A DNA stretch of 49,270 nucleotides from Hyphomicrobiales bacterium. Lineage in GTDB: Bacteria > Pseudomonadota > Alphaproteobacteria > Rhizobiales > Xanthobacteraceae. Positions 43,304 through 49,270 of the stretch are shown here, in pieces. Within the stretch, counting starts at the first letter, position 1, and each line of letters begins with the position of its first letter. Position numbers and translations under genes: made by a program. The stretch is from the NCBI GenBank assembly GCA_017305555.1, contig JAFKKM010000044.1, positions 1 through 49,270 on the forward strand, given 5' to 3'. The notes under the pieces were generated by a model. The model did no database searches. It saw nothing but the letters and a program-made list of their open reading frames with translations, and was not told where the DNA came from.

Positions 43304-43615
43304 CTACGAACGCTTCTCCAGCAGCAGCCGGCCGCTCTGCTGGATCGCCTTCTGCGCGACATCGGCGAAGCGCTGCAACAGCCACGGCAGCGTCACCTCG
43401 AGCCGAACATGATCGTCCGCGACATCGACAAGCCCGGATGCTGCCTGTCCCAATGCGCGGACGCGAAAGATCATGCGATCACCATCCCAACGTTCTTCGT
43501 CGACGTTCAGGGCCGGGACGCGCGAGGCCGCGCGCGTCAAACCGGATTGCAACCTCCGACGCGCTTCCTCACGGCCCAACCGATGCGGAATCGAAACGAT
43601 CAACGGTGCGGACAT
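43304..43615 (-). CDS. Polyhydroxyalkanoic acid system family protein
   Basis: A 103-residue protein of the small PHA_gran_rgn family, named for neighbours in polyhydroxyalkanoate loci; the biochemical role is not established. The N terminus LIVSIPHRLGREEARRRLQSG and the end LEVTLPWLLQRFADVAQKAI match the family as I know it. It is soluble with no signal peptide. No phaC or phaP lies in the window, so it is a stand-alone copy. A 10-base palindrome GAGATATCTC at 43639-43648 lies just upstream and could be part of its control region. It ends toward the hairpin at 43150-43181. Confidence 0.8.
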   Translation of the reverse strand: MSAPLIVSIPHRLGREEARRRLQSGLTRAASRVPALNVDEERWDGDRMIFRVRALGQAASGLVDVADDHVRLEVTLPWLLQRFADVAQKAIQQSGRLLLEKRS

Positions 43616-43769
43616 GATGCCTCCTCTACGAGATCGTGAGATATCTCGAATCTATAGTAATAACTCTCGCCAGTTGAAAGCTGCATCCGTGGACAGGAAC
43701 CGTACTGTCGCGAAATCGTTTCCTCCCTGACATCTGCATTCTGGCTCGTCGGGCTGAGGAGGATCTTCT

Positions 43770-43934
43770 ATGTCCATTGGCACCATTATCCTGATTATTC
43801 TGATCATCGCGCTGTTGGGCGGCTTCAGCGGCATTGGCGGCGGCCCGTTTTACGGCACCGGCTATTATGGCGGCGGCGGCCTCGGCCTGATCATCGTCAT
43901 CCTGCTGATCTTGCTGCTATTGGGAAAGATCTAA
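43770..43934 (+). CDS. DUF3309 family small hydrophobic protein
   Basis: A 54-residue protein. Two hydrophobic stretches (TIILIILIIALLGG and LGLIIVILLILLLLG) flank a Gly/Tyr-rich loop with PFYGTGYYGGGG, the layout of the DUF3309 family common in Bradyrhizobium relatives. It is predicted to sit in the membrane as a helical hairpin. Function unknown; relatives are often single genes linked to stress. A strong GAGGAGGA lies 9 bases before the ATG. It is too short for most ORF cut-offs. Confidence 0.85.
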   Translation: MSIGTIILIILIIALLGGFSGIGGGPFYGTGYYGGGGLGLIIVILLILLLLGKI

Positions 43935-44348
43935 CAGCCCGCCGCGCAAACGTTCGAAGCGACCGCCGCGCGACACTACCAACAAACAGAAAGCACGGCA
44001 TAAGCCGCGCGAATATCCTCGAGACACTTCGGTCGCTGATAACAATCGGCTTACTTTTCTGAGCGTTCCGGCAACTAACGATTCGTGATCGAAGCGCGGT
44101 GATGCGGCTCACTTCGATCTGGCGGTCGCTCAGCTTGATGGCTCGCTATGTCTTCCTGTGCGTCATGCGACGCATCCGATGCAACGGTGGGGGTGCGGAA
44201 GCACGTCGTAGCACTGTTGCCAGCCATCTCCATCTGACCATGACGTGCCCTCCGGAACAGGCGTCCTCCACCAGTCAGCCTGCAAGCCGTGAGGGCCGGC
44301 CCGCATTCCGTGCGATGTCTCAGTGGAAACTCATCCTTGATCGGCTGA
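43935..44348. other. Gene-free stretch before the Xre-RES pair
   Basis: About 410 bases after the DUF3309 stop contain only short overlapping frames without family resemblance, no tRNA and no repeat of the families seen elsewhere. I see no supported feature until the promoter at 44349. Confidence 0.5.
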
Positions 44349-44382
44349 TTGCAAGTTGTCCAAATATGGACTATATCCAAAT
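44349..44382 (+). promoter_or_regulatory. Promoter with embedded operator of the Xre-RES toxin-antitoxin operon
   Basis: TTGCAA (44349-44354) and TATATC (44372-44377) are separated by 17 bases, a good sigma-70-type arrangement. The spacer contains GTCCAAATATGGAC (44358-44371), an inverted repeat with 5-base arms. Its half TCCAAAT recurs at 44376-44382, across the -10 box, 17 bases later. Such placement is what one expects for autorepression by the Xre antitoxin. The start codon follows about 20 bases after, with AAAGGA at 44386-44391. Confidence 0.6.
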
Positions 44383-44398
44383 CTGAAAGGATGCAGCC

Positions 44399-44926
44399 AT
44401 GTTGCCGGACCAGATGCCAGAAGCAAATGTGCCAGCCGGAGGGTCCCGCCAGATCGATGTTTCCCGATTTGCGGCGGCCAATCGACGGCGCCTCAGTGCA
44501 CCTGCCCTGCGGACGTTCCTGGCCATCGCCGATCTTTGGGGCCTGACGGAAGAACAGCGCCGCCTGGTGCTCGGCTATCCGTCGCGGTCGACCTATCATA
44601 ACTGGTGCAAACAGGCGCGGGAGCATGGCGCGTTCACGCTCGACGTCGACGTATTGATGCGCATCTCGGCGATGCTGGGCATCCATCAGGCGCTCGGCAT
44701 TCTTTTCGCGGAGGAGCGCCTCGGGGTTGACTGGCTGCGAACGCCGCACCGTGCCACCGTCTTCGGCGGACAGTCTCCGCTGTCTCTCGCGACCTCCGGC
44801 ACGCAAGACGGCCTGCTCACTGTGCGTCGTTTCCTCGATGGCGCGCGCGGCGGCCTCTATATGCAGCCGAATGCAATCGACGAAGCGTTCACGCCCTACA
44901 ACGAATCGGAAATCATCTTCCGGTGA
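44399..44926 (+). CDS. Xre/MbcA/ParS family antitoxin
   Basis: A 175-residue antitoxin for a RES toxin. The N-terminal part has a helix-turn-helix-like region (LRTFLAIADLWGLTEEQRR and LGYPSRSTYHNWCKQAREHG), which would bind the operator in its own promoter. The C-terminal toxin-binding domain of the MbcA/ParS/Xre type includes DVLMRISAMLGIHQALGILF and the stretch with FGGQSPLSLATSG, whose C-terminal end normally blocks the toxin's active site. Length is typical. It overlaps the toxin gene in GTGA, so the two proteins are made in linked amounts. Confidence 0.88.
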   Translation: MLPDQMPEANVPAGGSRQIDVSRFAAANRRRLSAPALRTFLAIADLWGLTEEQRRLVLGYPSRSTYHNWCKQAREHGAFTLDVDVLMRISAMLGIHQALGILFAEERLGVDWLRTPHRATVFGGQSPLSLATSGTQDGLLTVRRFLDGARGGLYMQPNAIDEAFTPYNESEIIFR

Positions 44927-45594
44927 CCGATACGTTCGCCACCGCGCCGCGACCGACCCATCGTTTGATCCCGTCGCAGTTTCCGCCGATCGGGCTATTC
45001 GACACGGTTGCGACCACGGCCGATCTAACCGCGGTGATGGAGTTGGTCGGCTGGACCAACGACAGGCTGGTGGCGGAGCGCATCAATCGACTGCCCCCGA
45101 ACGAATGGGTTTACGGCTCACCTAATTCCAGCATCGTCATGGCCGCATTCCTGCATGTCGCACCGGGCGGTATGCGGTTCAACGGCCCTGATCTCGGCGC
45201 ATGGTATGCCGCCGGCGATATCCGCACGGCGGCGGCGGAAGTCGGTCATCATCTGCGGCGTGAAGCCATCGCACGCGGCGTCGCCAGCATGAGCCGGCGC
45301 TATCGCGCCTACGTCGCCACCTTGCTGGGCGACTACCTCGACATCCGGGGACAGCAGGCATCACGTCCCGAGATTTACGCCAGCGGAAGCTACGCGGCAT
45401 CGCAGCCGTTCGGCGAGCAGATCCGGGCCAGTGGTGGCGCGGGGGTGATCTATGACAGCGTGCGCCTTGTCAATGGCACAAACGTCGTCGCGCACCGGCC
45501 GCGCAACATCATCGACATCCTGCAAACCGATCACTACGAGATCACGGTACAGGCCGGCTTTCGCACCATCGACGCCCGCAAGCTCACGACGTAA
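44923..45594 (+). CDS. RES domain NAD+-degrading toxin
   Basis: A 223-residue RES-domain protein. Characterised relatives (MbcT of Mycobacterium tuberculosis, the Xre-RES pairs of Photorhabdus and Pseudomonas) deplete NAD+ by phosphorolysis or hydrolysis and arrest growth. The conserved Arg appears in THRLIPSQFPPIGLF, Glu in the helix AAAEVGHHLRREAIARG, and the Ser block near the end as ASGGAGVIYDSVRLVNGTNV. It starts at GTG overlapping the antitoxin stop. It converges on the cupin gene with 12 bases between stops. RES calls by motif are reliable; the NAD+ reaction is inferred from the family. Confidence 0.88.
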   Translation: MTDTFATAPRPTHRLIPSQFPPIGLFDTVATTADLTAVMELVGWTNDRLVAERINRLPPNEWVYGSPNSSIVMAAFLHVAPGGMRFNGPDLGAWYAAGDIRTAAAEVGHHLRREAIARGVASMSRRYRAYVATLLGDYLDIRGQQASRPEIYASGSYAASQPFGEQIRASGGAGVIYDSVRLVNGTNVVAHRPRNIIDILQTDHYEITVQAGFRTIDARKLTT

Positions 45595-45606
45595 CGAGGC
45601 CGCCCC

Positions 45607-45942
45607 TTAAGCCGCGTACTCCGGCCGCTTCGGCGTGAACACATCGAGGTTCAACACCGGCTCGTCGCCGATCACCTCGCCCCAATGCTCGACATTCGAA
45701 GGGATCACCAGCAGGCCACCGGGCCCAAGCTCCTGCACGTCATCACCGACGTGAAAGCGGATGCGGCCGGCGAGAATGTAGACGATCTGCTCATACGTAT
45801 GGCTGTGCGGCTTCGGCTCGTGTCCAGGCATCAATCGATGTAAGGCGAGCGTCGCGGCGCTGCCCGAAAACGCCTTGCGATCGACCCCCTCGCGCACCGG
45901 CGTCCACGGTAGGGCTTCCCAATCGATCTTGTGCAGGTCCAT
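45607..45942 (-). CDS. Cupin domain protein
   Basis: A 111-residue single cupin (Cupin_2). The first motif has metal ligands in PKPHSHTYEQIVYILAG (two His and Glu region) and the second in VIPSNVEHWGEVIG with a third His. It probably binds a divalent metal. Many such small cupins are isomerases, dioxygenases or sensor proteins in aromatic pathways, and the reaction is not predictable. The ATG is preceded by GAGAGGA at 14 to 8 bases. It is the last gene after the IclR regulator, 53 bases downstream, in the leftward oxygenase cluster. Confidence 0.88.
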   Translation of the reverse strand: MDLHKIDWEALPWTPVREGVDRKAFSGSAATLALHRLMPGHEPKPHSHTYEQIVYILAGRIRFHVGDDVQELGPGGLLVIPSNVEHWGEVIGDEPVLNLDVFTPKRPEYAA

Positions 45943-45995
45943 GCGATGATCCTCTCAACTCCCGGCGGCAACACCTCGCGGCGCTGCCGTCCCCT

Positions 45996-46871
45996 TCAAT
46001 CGAAAATGAATTCCTTGAGCGTCGGCACGCCGAGCCCTTCGAACGCGCTCGAATTCAATTTCAGCGACATCGCCTTGGCGCAGGCAAGCAACAGCTTCAA
46101 CTGCTCCGGCTCAACCGGATCGTGGACATATTGCGTGGTGCCGACGATAGCGATGGCGCCAACCAGTTCGTGATCGAAATTCATCACCGGGGCCGCCACC
46201 GCTGAAATGCCCAGCAGTGTCTCATCCATCGCGGCTTCGTAAAACTGCTGCCCGATCTTTTCCAAACGGCTCCGTAACGCCAGCGGATCGATGATCGTGC
46301 GCGGCGTGAGTGCACTGAGCTTGCGCGCCAGCACACGCTGCTGCACGGCCGCCGGAGAAAATGCCAGGGTTACCCGCCCTTGCGCCGAGGTGTGCGCCGG
46401 CAGCCGATAACCCAGCCGCACCGAGATCGTCACCATGTTCGGGCTTTCAACCACGGCGTTGACGATGGCGTCCCCATTCGCGGGCATGGAGAGCACGACC
46501 GTCTGGTGCGTCAGGTCGCGCAACCGCACCATGTAAGGCTCGGCCAGCCGCCGCAGATCGAATTGATCGGTCGCCGCTTGTCCGAGATGGACCAGCTTCG
46601 GACCCAGCCGATAACACTCGGTCTGGCTATCCTGATCGACGAAACCAAGCGCCTTCAGGGTCGACAGATGGCGGTGAATCTTAGCCTTGGTTTCGCCGAG
46701 TTGATTGGCCAGCGCGGTCAACCGCACCGGCTGTCCGGCTGCGGCAAGCGCTTCGAGAATTTCGGTAGCGGCGGCGACCGACTGGATCAGTGGCCCGCCC
46801 TTCTCGGCATTCTCGTCATCTTCCATCGCATTGCCCGGCACTTCCAACGTTGTCGATTTGATTTTGTCCAT
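45996..46871 (-). CDS. IclR family transcriptional regulator
   Basis: A 291-residue regulator. Residues about 25-90 are the IclR winged helix (SVAAATEILEALAAAGQPVR, then KAKIHRHLSTLKALGFVDQ). The rest is the effector-binding domain with YMVRLRDLTHQTVVL, LPAHTSAQGRVTLAF and GISAVAAPVMNFDHELVGAI. IclR proteins commonly control aromatic or acid catabolic operons next to them and respond to a pathway intermediate. The start at 46871 avoids overlap with the flavin reductase gene; a start at 46910 would overlap by 29 bases. It is in the same direction as, and directly downstream of, the oxygenase genes. Confidence 0.92.
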   Translation of the reverse strand: MDKIKSTTLEVPGNAMEDDENAEKGGPLIQSVAAATEILEALAAAGQPVRLTALANQLGETKAKIHRHLSTLKALGFVDQDSQTECYRLGPKLVHLGQAATDQFDLRRLAEPYMVRLRDLTHQTVVLSMPANGDAIVNAVVESPNMVTISVRLGYRLPAHTSAQGRVTLAFSPAAVQQRVLARKLSALTPRTIIDPLALRSRLEKIGQQFYEAAMDETLLGISAVAAPVMNFDHELVGAIAIVGTTQYVHDPVEPEQLKLLLACAKAMSLKLNSSAFEGLGVPTLKEFIFD

Positions 46872-46881
46872 GGATGCCCTG

Positions 46882-47481
46882 TCAGCCGGCCGTCCACGGA
46901 TCGAATCCATTCAGCGGCGGCACAATTCGCGGCCCATTCCGCGTGGCATAATCGGGAAATTCATTGTCGGATGTCATGGCGCGGTAGGACCCTCGATAGA
47001 ACAACAACGGCTCGCCCACCATCAGCCTCTCGAACCGCAACACGTAACCGACAATGATGACGTGGTCGCCCCCGTCGTGGAATGCGTGGGTCTTGCATTC
47101 GAAGGCCGCGAGCGCTCCGGTAATCACAGGACAACCTGACGCTTCGCCGATGACGTAATCAACGCCGCGCCACTTGTCTTCGGCCGGTGTCGCAAACTTA
47201 TTGGACAAAGCTGCCTGATCGATCGTCAGGACACTCACGGCAAACACGCCAGACCGTTCAAACGCCGACAGGCTGGGCGAGCGCCGCACGAGGCTGAACT
47301 GCACCAGCGGCGGCTCTAACGACACCGATGTAAAAGAATTCGCGGTCAGGCCGACCAGCCCGCCCTGCTCGCCCCGCGTCGAGATCACCGTAACGCCGGT
47401 GGGGAAACTCGCCAGCGCATTGCGAAACCCCCGCCGATCAAACGTCGCGACATTCTCATCGAGCGAGGGTTGGCTGGTCAT
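46882..47481 (-). CDS. HpaC-type flavin reductase
   Basis: A 199-residue NAD(P)H:flavin oxidoreductase that supplies reduced FMN/FAD to a separate monooxygenase. FPTGVTVIST, VGLTANSFTSVSLEPPLVQF and GGDHVIIVG match the flavin reductase fold, as in the fusion at 5296-6303 but without the MarR domain. The ATG at 47481 overlaps the stop of the DHOD-like gene (ATGA). In-frame sequence beyond it belongs to that gene in another frame. With the HpaB-type gene two positions upstream it forms a complete two-component system. Confidence 0.9.
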   Translation of the reverse strand: MTSQPSLDENVATFDRRGFRNALASFPTGVTVISTRGEQGGLVGLTANSFTSVSLEPPLVQFSLVRRSPSLSAFERSGVFAVSVLTIDQAALSNKFATPAEDKWRGVDYVIGEASGCPVITGALAAFECKTHAFHDGGDHVIIVGYVLRFERLMVGEPLLFYRGSYRAMTSDNEFPDYATRNGPRIVPPLNGFDPWTAG

Positions 47482-48545
47482 AACGGCGGCAACGCCTCCT
47501 TCGGAACGAACTCCGTCCAGTAACCGGGACGGCTTGGTTGATCCTGATAGGTTTGCAACCGATCGGCGGCCTGCCCGATGAGAACGCTTGCAGTTACGCC
47601 CTTGCGATCGAGATAGCCGCTGAATTCTTCGATCATGCGCGACACCACAGCAGAACCGCCGGTGAACACCGCCGAGCTTACCTGAACCGCGGTGGCGCCG
47701 GATAGCAAAAACCGCGCGATGTCCAAACCTGAACGCGCGCCGTTGGTGCCAATCAACGGGAACGCCGGTCCGAGCCGGCGACGGCATTGCACCAGCCAGC
47801 GACACGTCAACGGTAATGCCCACGCTCCACCAAAGCCTGCATTGGTGCCAAGCATCGGCGCCAGCGTTTCGACATCGGGGACGAAAGCCATGAAGCGGCC
47901 CATGATCGTGACGGCATCGGCACCGGCCTCCTTCGCAGCCAGCGCCAATCCCGCGACATCCTCGCTCTGGCCAGTGAGCTTGACCCAGATCGGAATCCGC
48001 ACCGCGGCGCGCACGCGGGCCACGATATCGCGAACGCGTGTGCTGTCGCGCTCCAGCACGATGGCACCGCGCGTAGCTTCGCCGCCATGCGGCGCACCGA
48101 TGTTCAGTTCGAGAATGCGCAAGCCAGCCTGCTCGACTGTACGTGCCATCTCGACGCAACGATCGAGATCGGCAAGAATGAGGCTCGCCGCCACATAAGC
48201 GTCGCGTTGCGCCGCCTCGCGATCGAGCCCGCGCAACATCTCGATCCATTCATCAAACGATTGCTGCGCCAACCCCGAGCGGCACAACAGGCTGGCATCG
48301 GGCGGCGGCGCATAATCCCACGGCAGCCACTGCCAATTGCTATCCAGCAGCGCGTAGTCGGTGCCGTCGATCTGCCGCTTCGCGGCCTCACTCTCATTGG
48401 CGGATTTGGGAATGACAACCGCGGCGCCGGCGGCGAGCGCCAAACGTACGCCTTCGGCATACATCAGGTGCTCACCTGCCCCGCAGACCAGCGGCGACTT
48501 CAATTCGATCGCGCCAATGGTGACGCTGGTATCCTGAACCATCAT
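47478..48545 (-). CDS. Dihydroorotate dehydrogenase-like FMN protein lacking the catalytic Cys
   Basis: A 355-residue TIM-barrel flavoprotein of the DHOD/PreA superfamily, which reduces or oxidises cyclic N-containing substrates. The FMN-binding parts are kept: PIWVKLTGQSEDV with the flavin Lys, and IGTNGARSGLDIARFLLSGA with the phosphate site near the end. The active-site loop, NxSCPHG in dihydropyrimidine dehydrogenase and NLSCPN in class 1 DHOD, reads LELNIGAPHGG here, so the base Cys is Ala at about residue 151. It is coupled to the flavin reductase (ATGA) and lies 24 bases after the HpaB-type gene. The start was set at ATG 48545; a GTG at 48554 and the ATG at 48542 are alternatives. Function unknown. 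Confidence 0.82.
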   Translation of the reverse strand: MMVQDTSVTIGAIELKSPLVCGAGEHLMYAEGVRLALAAGAAVVIPKSANESEAAKRQIDGTDYALLDSNWQWLPWDYAPPPDASLLCRSGLAQQSFDEWIEMLRGLDREAAQRDAYVAASLILADLDRCVEMARTVEQAGLRILELNIGAPHGGEATRGAIVLERDSTRVRDIVARVRAAVRIPIWVKLTGQSEDVAGLALAAKEAGADAVTIMGRFMAFVPDVETLAPMLGTNAGFGGAWALPLTCRWLVQCRRRLGPAFPLIGTNGARSGLDIARFLLSGATAVQVSSAVFTGGSAVVSRMIEEFSGYLDRKGVTASVLIGQAADRLQTYQDQPSRPGYWTEFVPKEALPPL

Positions 48546-48569
48546 CGCCGCCACTTGCCGCGCGTTGAA

Positions 48570-49270
48570 TTATTCGGCTGCGGAGAGAACCGGGCGGAAG
48601 CCGAGTGCGCCATCGCCGGTTTGCCGCGTTTCGAGATCGTCCAGCAGTTGCGCAATCCGGTCGACATGCGGATCCTTGTCGTAGATTTCGTAGAGCGTGC
48701 TGGAAAGCCGAACCGGATCGCCTGAATAATAGCGCTCGTAAAGCTGCTGCCGGCCGGAGAACGACGATACCGCTGCATCGAAAGCAAGACGGAACAACTT
48801 GATGCGATGGCGCGAGTCGGCATTCGCTGCCTGAAAATAGGTCTCAACATCCTTGCTCATCGGTCCCGAGAGTTCGGCAAAGGACGGCACGGCAACCAGT
48901 CCGCCGGCGCCGAGAATCTGCACGATCTCGCACATGCGGATGAACATCTTCGGGAACATCATGCGGATGGTCCACAGCGGCATTGCCGCCGGCGTCATGA
49001 AGCCTTGCGCGTTCGGCGCGGCATCGACCTCGCTGGCGCGCAGGCAGGCGCGGACGAACTCGGTATATTGGATCATCTCCGCGAGCATACCCTGGACATG
49101 CAGATGCGCATCGACCTTGGTGGAGCGCGCCATCGCGAACGTCACCGCCATCATGAATTCAGCCTTGGCCAGATTCTTGGTCGAGAATTGATGCATGATC
49201 TGCGGCATCGCGCCGGTGCGGTTATAGAGGCCGTTGCACATGTCGGCATCGCGATAGATGAAGACGCGTT
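48570..49270 (-). CDS. 4-hydroxyphenylacetate 3-hydroxylase (HpaB)-type monooxygenase, C-terminal part
   Basis: The gene runs off the right edge; about 232 C-terminal residues are present, roughly half of a usual 480-550 residue protein. The visible part starts VFIYRDADMCNGLYNRTG and includes FSTKNLAKAEFMMAV, the acyl-CoA dehydrogenase-like helical part with DAHLHVQGMLAEMIQYTEF, and ILGAGGLVAVPSFAE, all of the HpaB C-terminal domain. HpaB proteins use reduced FAD to hydroxylate a phenol or hydroxy-heterocycle. The flavin reductase for it is probably the one at 46882-47481. An M inside this frame at 49241 is not a true start. The substrate is unknown. Confidence 0.88.
   Translation of the reverse strand, partial: RVFIYRDADMCNGLYNRTGAMPQIMHQFSTKNLAKAEFMMAVTFAMARSTKVDAHLHVQGMLAEMIQYTEFVRACLRASEVDAAPNAQGFMTPAAMPLWTIRMMFPKMFIRMCEIVQILGAGGLVAVPSFAELSGPMSKDVETYFQAANADSRHRIKLFRLAFDAAVSSFSGRQQLYERYYSGDPVRLSSTLYEIYDKDPHVDRIAQLLDDLETRQTGDGALGFRPVLSAAE

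Noticed and set aside
44075-44806. 243-residue minus-strand frame covering the Xre antitoxin gene and its promoter
   Set aside because: Antisense to a clear antitoxin gene; composition is not protein-like.
47482-48249. In-frame N-terminal extension of the flavin reductase
   Set aside because: It overlaps the DHOD-like gene in a different frame and is Arg/Trp/Cys-rich without homology; the family-like start is the ATG at 47481.

Overview
The window is about 65% GC and reads as chromosome of an alphaproteobacterium of the order Hyphomicrobiales, most likely the Bradyrhizobium/Rhodopseudomonas/Afipia group or a near relative. I infer this from a D-tartrate dehydratase with the length and active-site residues I remember for the Bradyrhizobium japonicum enzyme, a fused transaldolase/phosphoglucose isomerase, small DUF3297 and DUF3309 genes, and many intergenic palindromic repeats built on 'ATGGCCGGG..CCCGGCCAT', 'CCTGAGGTG..CACCTCAGG' and 'GTCATTGCGAG..CTCGCAATGAC' cores. 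No rRNA, tRNA, CRISPR array, integrase or complete insertion sequence was seen. The right edge cuts a gene.

Region 1 (1-17.8 kb) is accessory catabolism and uptake. It holds an acyl-CoA synthetase, an opine-type dehydrogenase, a 3-hydroxyacyl-CoA dehydrogenase-type protein and a NicX-like ring-opening dioxygenase. Divergent from the dioxygenase is an unusual flavin reductase-MarR fusion. Next come an ABC-importer binding protein, malonyl-CoA decarboxylase and a GIY-YIG nuclease bracketed by paired palindromic repeats. A probable leftward operon follows (amidase, glutathione peroxidase, DUF3297, tarD, then ATPase and two permeases of an ABC importer), and then a prolyl aminopeptidase-like hydrolase with a tandem-barrel protein of unknown function.

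Region 2 (18-43.1 kb) is central carbon metabolism. A translationally coupled korC-korA-korB operon encodes a 2-oxoacid oxidoreductase with its own GltD-like iron-sulfur flavoprotein. It is followed by an oxidative pentose phosphate/gluconate operon (tal-pgi fusion, gnd, zwf, pgl, gntK). After that, divergent alpha-glucan operons carry malQ and a GH15 enzyme on one strand, and glgE, treS-maltokinase, glgB and glgX on the other. The latter set is the GlgE route from trehalose to branched alpha-glucan. A 15-bp palindrome lies in the divergent control region.

Region 3 (43.1-49.3 kb) starts with a hairpin terminator, a polyhydroxyalkanoate-system protein and a tiny membrane protein, followed by an Xre-RES toxin-antitoxin pair whose likely operator sits in its promoter spacer. 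The leftward cluster at the right edge holds an HpaB-type flavin monooxygenase (cut by the edge), a dihydroorotate-dehydrogenase-like protein lacking the family's catalytic Cys, an HpaC-type flavin reductase, an IclR regulator and a cupin. It looks like an uncharacterised two-component oxygenase pathway. The most interesting material for follow-up is this cluster and the NicX/flavin reductase-MarR pair on the left.
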